A DNA stretch of 64,000 nucleotides, from contig JACKOF010000001.1 of NCBI GenBank assembly GCA_024234435.1, positions 1,550,001 through 1,614,000 on the forward strand. Direction: 5' to 3'. The translations under genes and the position numbers were made by a program. This DNA is from Pseudomonadales bacterium (GTDB lineage Bacteria; Pseudomonadota; Gammaproteobacteria; Pseudomonadales; Porticoccaceae). The notes beneath the pieces are model-generated. The model did not search any database. It saw nothing but the letters and a program-made list of their open reading frames with translations, and was not told the DNA's origin. Shown here piece after piece: positions 40,091 through 49,372 of the stretch. Numbering within the stretch: position 1 is the first letter of the stretch; each line of letters opens with the position of its first letter.

Positions 40091-40627
40091 TTAACATCCG
40101 GTCACTACCGTACCAATCATGGGAGCATTACCATTTTCTGGATTATAAAAATAGGCAAAGCAGCCCTGGCTAATCCGGTAGCCTTCCGGCCACACAATCA
40201 CTCCCCTGCCCCCGCTGGTGCCAGCCACTCCCGGTATTGTTGGCCGGTTACCAACACCACAAAGCTTGTAATCACTGCAAACCTGATTAAACCCCGTGTT
40301 TCTGTTCTGCATAGAGGCATCAATAATATAGCGAAAGGTGCGATTCCAGTGCCCCCTGGGGTACTGCGACCGCACATCCACACGCTGGCCATTATAGTTA
40401 ACGGCACCATCATCAACTCCATCGATAATAGCGCGCGCTTTCACCAGGCTCGACGCCGAAGATAAGGTCCCGGCCACGCCGGATAGGGATGCTTCCAGCG
40501 CTGCACGACTCAGGTTCTGATACGTGGGTAACGCAACAGCAACCAGAATCGCCACCAGCAGCACAACAGCCATTAGCTCAATTAACGTAAAGCCACGTTG
40601 CTGCATGGCTGATGATCGTATCACCAT
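40091..40627 (-). CDS. Type IV pilin-like protein
   Basis: 178-residue prepilin. After a short positive leader comes the prepilin peptidase site and hydrophobic helix: MQQRG then FTLIELMAVVLLVAILVAVA, with glutamate at +5 of the mature protein. The globular part has a pair of cysteines 18 residues apart at the C-terminus (SQGCFAYFY ... VVTGC), the usual disulfide loop of major or minor pilins, and a second pair in VCSDYKLCG. It stands apart from other pilus genes, so its role (minor pilin, pseudopilin or adhesin) is open. Start choice between 40627 and 40606 is uncertain. Confidence 0.88.
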   Translation of the reverse strand: MVIRSSAMQQRGFTLIELMAVVLLVAILVAVALPTYQNLSRAALEASLSGVAGTLSSASSLVKARAIIDGVDDGAVNYNGQRVDVRSQYPRGHWNRTFRYIIDASMQNRNTGFNQVCSDYKLCGVGNRPTIPGVAGTSGGRGVIVWPEGYRISQGCFAYFYNPENGNAPMIGTVVTGC

Positions 40628-40669
40628 CACATGATTTCCCCTTTCCCGGTTGCCCCTTTGATACACCCT

Positions 40670-41281
40670 TCAGCTTCCATTACTGCGCGCAATGGACAGA
40701 GCATGCCAGAGGCCATCAATATCCCCTTGCCAGCGTGGCAAAATACTGGTGATCATGACCTGCTCCAGCGCCACCCATAAATAAAAAAGCAGCACTATCC
40801 GGAAAAGCAGCACTTCGCCCCAGAGTGTGGCCACAAAATACCCTGGCACCAGTGAAACAGCCGCCAGTTTCGCAGCCCAGGTATGGTAACTGGGGAATTT
40901 TTGAAACCGGGCAAAACAAACCAACAGGGGAACCAGCCAGGAGCTGAACGCAATAACAAGGTAAGTTGATTCACTCTGGTAAATATCCGGCCATATCACA
41001 TACAGCCCCAGCAGCATGACGGCATAGGTTGCCATATCCGCCCAACTGTCCATCTGCGTTCCGAGCTTGGTTACCTGGTCAAGGCGCCGGGCCAGAAAAC
41101 CATCCAGAGCATCTGTGAACAAGGATAGGGCAAGTATCGTTAAAAACAACTCGGCTTTGTGCTCAAGCGCAAGGGAAGCCAGCAATGGCACCATACCCAG
41201 GCGCAAGGCGCTGATCAGGTTCGGCAGGTTTAATACCAGATTCTCCTTGGCAGCCTCATTATTTTTTTTAGTCACTTTCAT
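40670..41281 (-). CDS. CDP-alcohol phosphatidyltransferase family protein
   Basis: 203-residue membrane enzyme with about six hydrophobic helices and the complete catalytic signature D-G-x2-A-R-x8-G-x3-D-x3-D around residues 58-82 (DGFLARRLDQV then GTQMDSWAD). The family transfers a phosphatidyl group from CDP-diacylglycerol to an alcohol such as glycerol-3-phosphate, serine or inositol. The N-terminal LNLPNLISALRLGMVPLLA resembles PgsA-type enzymes. The acceptor cannot be told from sequence. Lies just upstream of the pilin gene on the same strand. Confidence 0.88.
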   Translation of the reverse strand: MKVTKKNNEAAKENLVLNLPNLISALRLGMVPLLASLALEHKAELFLTILALSLFTDALDGFLARRLDQVTKLGTQMDSWADMATYAVMLLGLYVIWPDIYQSESTYLVIAFSSWLVPLLVCFARFQKFPSYHTWAAKLAAVSLVPGYFVATLWGEVLLFRIVLLFYLWVALEQVMITSILPRWQGDIDGLWHALSIARSNGS

Positions 41282-41338
41282 GCAGAAAATTTTACCCTTA
41301 ACCGCCTAATGCTGTCAGTCACTTAAAACCGATGCAGA

Positions 41339-42085
41339 TCAAACGCGAGCTCTCTGCCTGACCGCTTCAAACAGACAGACACCGCTGGCAACTGACACAT
41401 TCAGGCTGCTCACCGCACCGGCCATGGGCAACTTGACCAGAAGATCACAATTTTCACGGGTCAATCGGCGCAATCCCTTTTCTTCAGCGCCCATCACCAG
41501 CGCTAAAGGTCCTGAAAGGTCAGCTTCATAAATCAGCTGCTGCGCCTCTCCGGCAGTACCCACTACCCAGACACCCTGCTGTTGTAAAAATTTGAGCGTC
41601 CGGGCAAGGTTGGTCACCACCACCAAAGGCACCGATTCAGCGGCACCACAGGCCACTTTTTTCACTACCGGTGTAATACCTACGGAACGGTCTTTCGGCG
41701 CCACAACCACATCGACACCGGCCGCGTCACAGGAACGCAGACAGGCTCCCAAATTGTGAGGGTCTGTAACACCATCCAATACCAGGATAAGGGGCGGATG
41801 ATCGAGTGAGACGAGCAAGTCGCTGAGAAAGTTTTCGTCCTGAACATCAGCTCCCTCACAAAGAGCGGCTACACCCTGATGCTGACCATCAGCAAGTGTA
41901 TCCAAGTCAGATCTCAGCACCCAGCTTGTGGGTACGCCTTGTTGTTCAGCCATTGACTGAATCTTTTTAAAACGCTGGTCATCGCGTCCTTTCTGGAGCC
42001 GTAGCTCCTGGATTTTTCCGGCGCTGGTTTTCAGCATTGCCTGCACAGCATGCACACCAAACACCCATTGCAGAGATTGCTTCAT
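41339..42085 (-). CDS. rlmB: 23S rRNA (guanosine-2'-O-)-methyltransferase RlmB
   Basis: 248-residue SpoU/TrmH-family methyltransferase that modifies G2251 of 23S rRNA in E. coli. An N-terminal RNA-binding domain (WVFGVHAVQAMLKTSAGKIQ) precedes the knotted domain with LVLDGVTDPHNLGACLRSCDAAGVD and the SAM-binding LVMGAEEKGLRRLT and PMAGAVSSLNVSVAS. ATG 42085 gives the standard start; the longer open frame overlaps rnr. Lies 38 bases downstream of rnr, the usual rnr-rlmB pair. Confidence 0.95.
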   Translation of the reverse strand: MKQSLQWVFGVHAVQAMLKTSAGKIQELRLQKGRDDQRFKKIQSMAEQQGVPTSWVLRSDLDTLADGQHQGVAALCEGADVQDENFLSDLLVSLDHPPLILVLDGVTDPHNLGACLRSCDAAGVDVVVAPKDRSVGITPVVKKVACGAAESVPLVVVTNLARTLKFLQQQGVWVVGTAGEAQQLIYEADLSGPLALVMGAEEKGLRRLTRENCDLLVKLPMAGAVSSLNVSVASGVCLFEAVRQRARV

Positions 42086-42122
42086 ACGGATACGTCTCGA
42101 GTTTCTGTGGTTATGACAACAA

Positions 42123-44633
42123 TTAGCGCTTTGTTCGTCTGCTGGCAGAAGAAGAGACCTTACTTCGCCGTGCACCAGATTTTGACTTGCCAGACTTTTT
42201 CTTAACAGCCCTATTGCCAACGCTGTTGACACTTTTTTTATCAGTTTTTTTAGACTTGTCCGCTGTAGTAACCTGCTCTCGCCCGGGTTTAGCCTTTTTT
42301 CTCGATCGCTGCTTCTTCTCGTGCTCTTCCGCCATTTGCCGAGCCTTGGCGGAAACTTTTACACGTTTGCCCGTATCTTCTTTACGAGCACGCCTCTCCT
42401 GATCAGCCATATCCAGATCAATTTTTCGCTCGTCCAGATCCACCCTGCTGACCCTGACCCGCAACCGGTCACCAAGCCCGAATACTTTACGGGTCCGCTC
42501 ACCCACCAATCGATGATGATCCGGTTCATGGTAGTAATAATCTTTCGGCAACCCGGTGATATGCACCAGCCCTTCAATGAAGATATCCGTCAGCTGAACA
42601 AACAGACCAAAGCCTGTCACAGCAGCAACCACACCGTCGAACTCCTCCCCTACTCGCGATTGCAGATACTCACATTTGAGCCAACTCTCGACCTCGCGGG
42701 TTGCCTCGTCGGCACGCCGCTCTGCCATTGAACACTGTTCTCCAGCTGCGGCCATCCACTCCAGAGAGTAAGGGTAAATCTGCTCCGGGTTCAGCAGTGT
42801 GGCGCCATCGGCCCGTTTCACCAGCCGGGTACGCATTTTACTGCGTATCACCCGCCGAATAGCGCGATGCACCAGTAAATCAGGGTAGCGGCGAATAGGC
42901 GATGTGAAGTGCGTATAGGCCGGATAATTCAGTCCGAAGTGCCCATTATTATCAGGCTGATACTCTGCCCGCATCATCGACCTGAGCAGCACTGTTTGAA
43001 TAACCGTCGCATCCGGCCGGTCTGCAACATGGGCCAGTAACTTCTGAAAATCCTTTGGCGTAGGCTCATCACCACCTGGCAGCCCCAGACCCAATTCACC
43101 GAGGTATTCCCTCAGGCTGGCCAATCTGGTATCAACCGGAGGCTCATGCACACGATAAAGCCCCGGCAACTTACTGCGTTCCAGAAATTCGGCGGCACAG
43201 ACATTGGCGCACAGCATACACTCTTCAATTAAACGATGGGCATCCGTGCGCTGTACCGGAATGATCTGATCAATTTTTCGGTTGGCATCAAACAATATGC
43301 GCGTTTCAATCGTCTCAAAATCAATCGCACCACGGCTTTCACGGCGCGCCAACAGCAACTGAAAGACGTCGTGAAGATGATCAATATGTTTCACAACTGC
43401 GTGAAACTGCTTGCGGACACCACTGTTTCTGTCACTTCGCTGGGCCAGCATTGCCGCTACCTGGGTGTACGTTAGCCGCGCATGAGAGTGCATAACACCC
43501 TCATAGAACTGAAACCGCACCACTTTGCCCTGTTTATCCAGATCCATCTCGCACACCATGCACAGACGGTCAATATGCGGGTTCAACGAGCACAAGCCAT
43601 TGGACAGCTTCTCCGGCAACATCGGCACCACATGCTGAGGGAAATACACTGAGTTCCCCCGTTGCCAGGCCTCTTTATCCAGAGCACTGTCAACCTGAAC
43701 ATAGTGGGAAACATCAGCAATCGCGACAAACAGTTTCCAGCCTCCATTTCTACCGCGGGGCTCGCAATAAACAGCATCGTCAAAGTCGCGAGAATCTTCC
43801 CCATCTATCGTGACAAACGGCAAGTGGGTAACATCAATTCGGTGAGCCTTGTCCTTGTCCAGCACTTCATCGGCTATCTGGGCAGCTTCGAATTCAACCT
43901 GTTCCGGCCATTCATTGGGAATATTGTGGTTATGGATAGCGATATCGATTTCCATCCCCGGATCCAGATGTTCGCCCAGAACGTCTACAATTCTCCCGGC
44001 AGGCATGGCATTGCGGTCCGGCTGAACAATAATCTCAACCACCACGATCTGACCGCTACGAGCGCCACCAGTACCCTCTGCAGGAATCACAATATCCTGT
44101 ACAATCCGAGGGTTTTCCGGACGCACAAAATGCACATTGCTCTCAATAAAATAGCGGCCAACCAATGTTTTTGTGCGGCGTTCAACCACTTCAACAATGG
44201 AGCCTTCCACCCGGCCACGGGAATCAACTCCGGCAACCCGAACCAGTACCTCATCACCATCCATCACCCGGCGCATCTGACGACTGGATAAATATAAATC
44301 TTCACCACCTTCAGCCGGAACCACAAAACCAAAACCCTGAGGATGGCCAATGACCCGCCCCTTAATCAAATTCATCCTGCTCAGGGTTCCGTATGCATTA
44401 CGGCGGTTGCGAACCAGCTGACCATCGCGCTCCATTGCCACCAAACGGCGACGCAGGGCTTCTATGGCCTCGTCATCCTGCAAGCCAAGCTCACGATATA
44501 ACTCTTTATGTGTTAACGGTCCGACACTGCCATCAATCAGCTGAATGAGGTATTCGCGACTGGGGATCGGGTTTTCATAGCGGGAAGCTTCACGCTCTGC
44601 ATTGGGGTCTTTATTCAGGTGTTTTTTCTTCAA
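42123..44633 (-). CDS. rnr: Ribonuclease R
   Basis: 836-residue 3'-5' exoribonuclease of the RNB family that degrades structured RNA. Layout: N-terminal helix-turn-helix (ENPIPSREYLIQLI), cold-shock domains (GRVIGHPQGFGFVVP), RNB catalytic domain with FVTIDGEDSRDFDDAVYCE holding the metal-binding aspartates, S1 domain (VGEEFDGVVAAVTGFGLFVQ), and a long lysine-rich C-terminal tail typical of RNase R. The start is probably TTG 44633, with AGGA directly upstream; no ATG gives the family N-terminus. Confidence 0.95.
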   Translation of the reverse strand: MKKKHLNKDPNAEREASRYENPIPSREYLIQLIDGSVGPLTHKELYRELGLQDDEAIEALRRRLVAMERDGQLVRNRRNAYGTLSRMNLIKGRVIGHPQGFGFVVPAEGGEDLYLSSRQMRRVMDGDEVLVRVAGVDSRGRVEGSIVEVVERRTKTLVGRYFIESNVHFVRPENPRIVQDIVIPAEGTGGARSGQIVVVEIIVQPDRNAMPAGRIVDVLGEHLDPGMEIDIAIHNHNIPNEWPEQVEFEAAQIADEVLDKDKAHRIDVTHLPFVTIDGEDSRDFDDAVYCEPRGRNGGWKLFVAIADVSHYVQVDSALDKEAWQRGNSVYFPQHVVPMLPEKLSNGLCSLNPHIDRLCMVCEMDLDKQGKVVRFQFYEGVMHSHARLTYTQVAAMLAQRSDRNSGVRKQFHAVVKHIDHLHDVFQLLLARRESRGAIDFETIETRILFDANRKIDQIIPVQRTDAHRLIEECMLCANVCAAEFLERSKLPGLYRVHEPPVDTRLASLREYLGELGLGLPGGDEPTPKDFQKLLAHVADRPDATVIQTVLLRSMMRAEYQPDNNGHFGLNYPAYTHFTSPIRRYPDLLVHRAIRRVIRSKMRTRLVKRADGATLLNPEQIYPYSLEWMAAAGEQCSMAERRADEATREVESWLKCEYLQSRVGEEFDGVVAAVTGFGLFVQLTDIFIEGLVHITGLPKDYYYHEPDHHRLVGERTRKVFGLGDRLRVRVSRVDLDERKIDLDMADQERRARKEDTGKRVKVSAKARQMAEEHEKKQRSRKKAKPGREQVTTADKSKKTDKKSVNSVGNRAVKKKSGKSKSGARRSKVSSSASRRTKR

Positions 44634-44745
44634 AGGAATCCTATAAAACAAGAGAGCAATTTATCATTGCTGTAATTGACATAAAGAGATTGTAACAGTA
44701 AAGTGCGCACCCTCAACGAAACAGACATATTTTTGCCTCACCTAT

Positions 44746-44832
44746 GCCCAGGTGGTGAAATTGGTAGACACGCCAGCTTCAGGTGCTGGTCCTCGCAAGG
44801 GGGTGGAGGTTCAAGTCCTCTCCTGGGCACCA
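44746..44832 (+). tRNA. tRNA-Leu (anticodon CAG)
   Basis: 87 bases with encoded CCA. Acceptor arms GCCCAGG and CCTGGGC pair fully. The D-arm GGTGAAATTGGTAGACACG is the class II leucine type, the anticodon arm is CCAGC-TTCAGGT-GCTGG (CAG at positions 34-36), and a long variable arm (CTCGCAAGGGGG) and T-arm with GGTTCAAGTCC follow. Transcribed divergently from rnr. Confidence 0.97.
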
Positions 44833-45207
44833 CAACTTTCTTAACCTTCTCATTTTTCTAGCTATTCTGAAGAATGTTCCGTCACTGCGTCCTTACCGGA
44901 CTATTTATTTTTTGCTTAATCAGCACTTAGGGCTGTATTTACTCTTCCAGACGCCAAGGTGGGTATTTTTGATACTCCCCCTTCCCCCCCTCATAGTACA
45001 AACCTAGCCTGTTGCCCCTATTAACCTGTTGTCGCCAGGATCAAGCAAAATGGCTTCTCGCCACAGACATGCCTTATCTTTCGGCATAAGGCCACATCTT
45101 CCATATAACTCAGTCGTTGATTGATCAGTGTGCAGACTGATTCGGTCAAATTAGTCTGCATGAGAAAACGTTCCCTGTTTTCACTTTATGAACGCCATCC
45201 TACCGGA
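44833..45207. other. Non-coding stretch downstream of tRNA-Leu
   Basis: 375 bases with no convincing gene. It is T-rich just after the tRNA, without a clear hairpin terminator. One inverted repeat, TGCAGACT (45131-45138) with AGTCTGCA (45153-45160), lies near the right edge and may end transcription of the minus-strand DUF4386 gene. No second copy of the tRNA 3' end was seen, so nothing suggests an integrated island using this tRNA within the window. Confidence 0.5.
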
Positions 45208-45813
45208 CTACGCCACTGTGGTTCGCGAAGGAATTAACAACCCTTTAATGATCAACCAAAGACCCAATATCACTTCAAACATTGCGCCGGGTAGCAGCAA
45301 GATAGCAGCCCAGTCTTCACTGCCTATCAACCCCATAACCATCCCTATGGCTAGCAAGGGATAACCGATTAGCCCCAGTCGGGCCAGTAGTGCGGGTACT
45401 GCACGGTTATCAAGAAGCCACTTGCACAGGCTAATACTGCCGATGCCCAAAATAATCATGCCCAACTGATACAGCGTTGTGTTCCAGGCTTCAGAGTCTG
45501 TAACGAAATGGCTGCCAAACACCCACATAAGCCCACCACTGCCAAGTAACACCCCTTCGGTAATTCGGGTCGCCAGATAGACATGGGCAGAAACCGGAGC
45601 ACTATTCACCATTAGGCCACTGAATAAAACGCCTATTGTTATAACAACAACCGAATTTAACAGCAGTAAAGTTATCCCTAATAATGATTCACCACCGGAT
45701 ATCAGAGCACTGCCACCGCCATAACAAATAAAAGCCGAGAGAATCAATCCACCGATAACACGAGGCTGGTTCTTGAGTAGTTGCTTGGGTGGATGATCAG
45801 ATATTTGTTTCAT
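45208..45813 (-). CDS. DUF4386-family membrane protein
   Basis: 201-residue inner membrane protein with six to seven hydrophobic helices. The pattern fits DUF4386: YLATRITEGVLLGSGGLMWV in the middle, then YQLGMIILGIGSISLCKWLL, ALLARLGLIGYPLLAIGMVM and LPGAMFEVILGLWLIIKG. Function unknown. Lies on the minus strand upstream of a non-coding gap; its neighbours (VOC protein, dehydrogenase remnant) suggest an accessory patch. Confidence 0.8.
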   Translation of the reverse strand: MKQISDHPPKQLLKNQPRVIGGLILSAFICYGGGSALISGGESLLGITLLLLNSVVVITIGVLFSGLMVNSAPVSAHVYLATRITEGVLLGSGGLMWVFGSHFVTDSEAWNTTLYQLGMIILGIGSISLCKWLLDNRAVPALLARLGLIGYPLLAIGMVMGLIGSEDWAAILLLPGAMFEVILGLWLIIKGLLIPSRTTVA

Positions 45814-45956
45814 TTAACGACATTCCATTTCGTTGGCTTACGGTGAAAACGGCTGGTTGCCCAACAGCCTGCCCATTCAAGCCAGGCCTTCTCGGTTCTG
45901 CGGTTTAAATCGAACAGCCATCCATTGTCAGAGCAATATTGGGTTGTCTAATCAAC

Positions 45957-46313
45957 TCAACGCTCTTCATGCTGCAGTATATTAATCAGTTTTCCAAACG
46001 GGTCGCGAACATAAAATCGTCTAACACCCCAAGGCTCGGACTGTGGCCCGTACTCAATAGCGATACCTGCCTTTTTAACTCGTAACAGGGCTACATCCAG
46101 ATCATCCACCTCAATGGATAAATCCGGCACGGTTGTTCCTGAACCGCCTTCAGAAGCGACACTGATCTGCACCGTCATACGTTGATCCGATGTGTAGGTT
46201 CGAATCCAGCCATGATCCATCGCCAATTCAAGGCCAAGAATGTCGCGGTAAAATGAGTCGGCCCTAGACACGTCCGGCGATTGGATATTTGCAATGACTC
46301 GGTGTATTTTCAT
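45957..46313 (-). CDS. VOC-superfamily (glyoxalase-like) protein
   Basis: 118-residue single-module vicinal-oxygen-chelate protein. Family marks are SPDVSRADSFYRDILGLELA at the start, SIEVDDLDVALLRVKKAG in the second half and the C-terminal WGVRRFYVRDPFGKLINILQ. Members include glyoxalases, dioxygenases and antibiotic-binding proteins; the substrate cannot be told. The ATG at 46313 has AAGGAAAG 6 bases upstream, better than upstream starts in the same frame. Confidence 0.88.
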   Translation of the reverse strand: MKIHRVIANIQSPDVSRADSFYRDILGLELAMDHGWIRTYTSDQRMTVQISVASEGGSGTTVPDLSIEVDDLDVALLRVKKAGIAIEYGPQSEPWGVRRFYVRDPFGKLINILQHEER

Positions 46314-46384
46314 TTCTTTCCTTAAGGCTCTAAGGCAGGGCACCATAGACTGCTTCAAGTGACTGCCTGTTAAAATCCACCGAT

Positions 46385-46483
46385 TTATTGTGCAGTATAT
46401 CCGCCATCGATTGAATGCACACTGCCTGTAATAAAACTGGCAGCATCACTCAGGAGGAACGTTGGCCGGTAAAGCGGCTCAAC
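46385..46483 (-). pseudogene. C-terminal remnant of a short-chain dehydrogenase/reductase
   Basis: The minus strand from about 46480 to the TAA at 46385-46387 encodes FLLSDAASFITGSVHSIDGG followed by YTAQ and stop, the typical C-terminal end of FabG-like SDR enzymes (FLASDxASFITGxxxxVDGG). Upstream in this frame the similarity fades and a stop appears, so only about 30 residues of the gene survive. The left end is approximate. It sits between the VOC gene and ftsH, a sign of past rearrangement. Too short to be listed as an ordinary gene. Confidence 0.7.
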
Positions 46484-46653
46484 TCTATTCAATACAGATA
46501 ATGACTCTACTAATTAGCAAGGCTCACCGCCTGCGCCATTATGCTACTAATTCTTTTATTTCTATCGCGTTTTTTATCTCGCAAAGAGCTATTCGTTCTC
46601 CGCATAGGTGGGATGCCATAGGGTTCAGGGATACTCTTTGCCGCCTACCCGTA

Positions 46654-48525
46654 TCACTTAGCCTCTGTATCCGGTGCTACCAGATTGCCCTCATCCTCCT
46701 CTTCAAACGGATCAACGGCAGGAAACTCTTCAGAGGTCAGCACTTCTTTAAGCAGCAATGCGGCGGCGGTTTCGTCCAGCAAGTGACGGTTCTTTTCAAG
46801 AACACGCGTAGCCTTATTAAAAGACTTTTTAATCAGCTCGCGTACGGCTTCATCTATCTGCCCGGCTGTCTTTTCGCTGTAGTTTCTTATGGCAGGCAGG
46901 TACCCTTCTGTTTGGGGCATAAACATCTGGCGCTCGGTATCGTATGTTACCTGTCCAAGCCCTTTATCCATGCCATACCGTGTGACCATTGTTCGCGCAA
47001 TATTTGTTGCCTGGCCAAGGTCGTCAACGGCACCCGTAGATAGCTTTCCAAACACCAGTAGTTCCGCTGCTCTCCCACCCATCAACACTGCCATTTTGTT
47101 CAGTAACTCACCCTCGGTCATCAAATAGCGATCTTCCGTTGGCCGCTGAATATTATAGCCAAGCGCGCCGATACCTCTGGGGATAATCGATATCTTGTGC
47201 ACTGTCTCGACACCGGGCAGGGCGAGCCTGACTAAGGCATGCCCCGTCTCATGAAACGCGACGACTTCCCTCTCATGAGGGTTAAGCAAGCGGTTTTTCT
47301 TTTCCAGCCCGGCGACAATACGTTCTATCGCACGGGTAAAGTCATCAAGCGTAACCAGATCACCGTTGCGCCGTGTCGCCAAAATTGCCGCTTCATTAAC
47401 CAGATTTGCCAAATCAGCACCGCTGAACCCTGGGGTAAGCGCAGCAACTTCATCCAGCGAGGCTTGTGGATCAAGTTTGATCTTTTTGATATGCACTTTA
47501 AGGATATCAATTCGACCGAGTTTATCCGGCCGATCTACCAAAACCTGACGATCAAAACGGCCGGCGCGCAATAGTGCAGGGTCCAGAATTTCCGGTCGGT
47601 TCGTTGCTGACAACAATACAATTCCCTGCCGGGGGTCGAAACCGTCAAGCTCACTTAGCAGTTGGTTGAGCGTCTGCTCTTTTTCATCGTGTCCACCCGT
47701 CATGGGGCCGGCACCTCGCGCGCGGCCCAACGCGTCCAATTCGTCAATAAAAATGATGCAAGGCGCACTCTGTTGAGCCTGCTCGAACAAGTCGCGAACT
47801 CGCGCAGCACCTACACCAACAAACATTTCGACAAATTCGGAACCGCTGATTGAGAAGAAAGGAACACCAGCCTCGCCAGCTACAGCCCGGGCCAACAATG
47901 TTTTACCGGTACCAGGTGGGCCAACCAGCAGCACCCCTTTGGGAATGTGTGCACCGAGTCGCCCATAGCTTGCGGGGTTCTTAAGGAAGGCCACAATTTC
48001 CTGGAGTTCAACTTTTGCTTCATCAACACCGGCAACATCGTCGAAAGTGACTTGAGTGTCTTTCTCAACGTAGATTTTGGCCTTACTTTTGCCAACCGAC
48101 ATCATGCCGCCCATTCCCTGCCGCTCACCCAACTTGCGGATAAAATAGAGCCAGATGCCAACAAAAACTATGGCAGGCAATATCCAGGAAAGTACTTCTG
48201 CTACCCAGTTACTCTTGATGACACCTGAAAACTTCACATTGTGATTGGCAAGATCCTTGGCAAACTCAGGCTCAATGCGAACCGTATTAATATACTCGTG
48301 ACCGTCGCTGGCGGGCTGTTTAAGCTTGCCACGAATGTGCGTTGCAGAAACACTGATTTCCGCAAGCTCACCGCCCTGTAATAACAACTGGAATTCGCTG
48401 TAAGGAACTGTTTCAACACGGCGGGATTCTGCCAACCAAAGTTGCGCCAGCAGTACCAGAAAAATGACGGATACCGCATACCAAAAATTGATATGCGTGC
48501 TTCTGTCCAAAGGCGTTAGCTTCAT
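46654..48525 (-). CDS. ftsH: FtsH-family ATP-dependent zinc metalloprotease (probable accessory copy)
   Basis: 623-residue membrane-anchored AAA+ protease. Two transmembrane helices (about residues 15-32 and 110-130) flank a periplasmic domain. Walker A GPPGTGKT is at 202-209, Walker B CIIFIDELDALGR near 256-268, the SRH region LLSATNRPEILDPALLRAGR near 304, and zinc site HETGH at 425-429 with AVDDLGQA as third-ligand region. It degrades misfolded membrane proteins and regulators. The essential ftsH normally sits beside rlmE; this copy is instead next to stress genes, so it is likely an additional FtsH. AAAGGAA lies before the ATG. Divergent from the host-attachment-family gene. Confidence 0.92.
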   Translation of the reverse strand: MKLTPLDRSTHINFWYAVSVIFLVLLAQLWLAESRRVETVPYSEFQLLLQGGELAEISVSATHIRGKLKQPASDGHEYINTVRIEPEFAKDLANHNVKFSGVIKSNWVAEVLSWILPAIVFVGIWLYFIRKLGERQGMGGMMSVGKSKAKIYVEKDTQVTFDDVAGVDEAKVELQEIVAFLKNPASYGRLGAHIPKGVLLVGPPGTGKTLLARAVAGEAGVPFFSISGSEFVEMFVGVGAARVRDLFEQAQQSAPCIIFIDELDALGRARGAGPMTGGHDEKEQTLNQLLSELDGFDPRQGIVLLSATNRPEILDPALLRAGRFDRQVLVDRPDKLGRIDILKVHIKKIKLDPQASLDEVAALTPGFSGADLANLVNEAAILATRRNGDLVTLDDFTRAIERIVAGLEKKNRLLNPHEREVVAFHETGHALVRLALPGVETVHKISIIPRGIGALGYNIQRPTEDRYLMTEGELLNKMAVLMGGRAAELLVFGKLSTGAVDDLGQATNIARTMVTRYGMDKGLGQVTYDTERQMFMPQTEGYLPAIRNYSEKTAGQIDEAVRELIKKSFNKATRVLEKNRHLLDETAAALLLKEVLTSEEFPAVDPFEEEDEGNLVAPDTEAK

Positions 48526-48927
48526 TAGTATTCCTTTAATTTAAGGTACTGCACTGAGCAGTAATACCAAAACAAGTCATGCATCCACGACCATCACAAG
48601 CCTTGACTTCAAAGGGGTTTGCCCGACCCCAGCATGAAATTTATTCTGTCACCAATCGTAGCCTGCAACAACGGACCTGTTCTATTAAGTTACAGGAAAT
48701 AATGTTATCGAGATTGACAGACATCAATATACAGGCATCCAGGCAATGCCAAACCGACTCAAAAGAGCCACATCGCTATACCTCAATAAGTGAAGGTAAC
48801 AAGCAATAGCAACCGGAGCCAATTGAAGAGGTTTTCATAGAAAATTTGATCTACATTAGTAAAAGAAGATCGTTACTGGCATATGTTATACGGGTGGTTT
48901 TGATATCCGGTGTCTTAAGGAGCAGCA
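48526..48927. other. Divergent intergenic region ftsH / host-attachment-family gene
   Basis: 402 bases holding both promoters. An imperfect hairpin in the ftsH leader (48545-48568; GGTA and ACTGC arms with GCAGT and ACC) ends about 20 bases before the start and could affect translation, for example with temperature. I looked for a heat-shock (CTTGAA...CCCCAT) promoter and found no convincing match. No coding sequence seen. Confidence 0.45.
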
Positions 48928-49362
48928 ATGGCTATTTGGGTGATTGTGGCAGATTCAAGCCGGGCGCGAATACTGTCAGCAGCAAGTGTAACCGCCCCTT
49001 TAATCGAGCTGGAGGATTTTGTTCACAATGAAAGCCGTTTACCAGCACAGGCACTCGTTACTGACAGAACGAGCCAGAGAAAAGATTTCGGGGGGCATGG
49101 AAGGCATACCATGGGCCATGAGAAAACCGCCAACATTCAAGAGGCCAAAGACTTTGCCCGTGAATTGTGCGCTGAAATCGATAGTAAAGCCCAAAAAGGG
49201 GATTTTCACAGACTCTACATCATTGCACCGCCTAAATTTCTCGGCACCTTGCGTTCGATTATAAGCAAGACTGCGTTAGAGCGGGTCGCCGGAGAAATCT
49301 CAAAAAATCTGGTGCGTCACAACATTGAAGATATTCGATCCCATTTACCCCAAAAACTGTGA
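48928..49362 (+). CDS. Host-attachment-family protein
   Basis: 144-residue cytoplasmic protein of the family annotated as required for attachment to host cells (Host_attach, relatives of archaeal release-factor-like domains). Typical features: WVIVADSSRARIL at the start, basic/histidine-rich GGHGRHTMGHE in the middle, and LYIIAPPKFLGTLRSIISK with the C-terminal NLVRHNIEDIRSHLP. The name comes from early plant-pathogen work; a stress or translation-related role is equally possible. TAAGGAG precedes the ATG. The Lon-like gene starts 10 bases after its stop, so the two are co-transcribed. Confidence 0.85.
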   Translation: MAIWVIVADSSRARILSAASVTAPLIELEDFVHNESRLPAQALVTDRTSQRKDFGGHGRHTMGHEKTANIQEAKDFARELCAEIDSKAQKGDFHRLYIIAPPKFLGTLRSIISKTALERVAGEISKNLVRHNIEDIRSHLPQKL

Positions 49363-49372
49363 CCTCAATACA

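Noticed and set aside
44783..45007. 74-codon open frame overlapping tRNA-Leu
   Set aside because: It begins inside the tRNA and has no coding character.
46462..47043. 193-codon open frame starting in the ftsH downstream gap
   Set aside because: Most of it is antisense to ftsH, and the part outside overlaps the SDR remnant read on the other strand. No domain or ribosome site.
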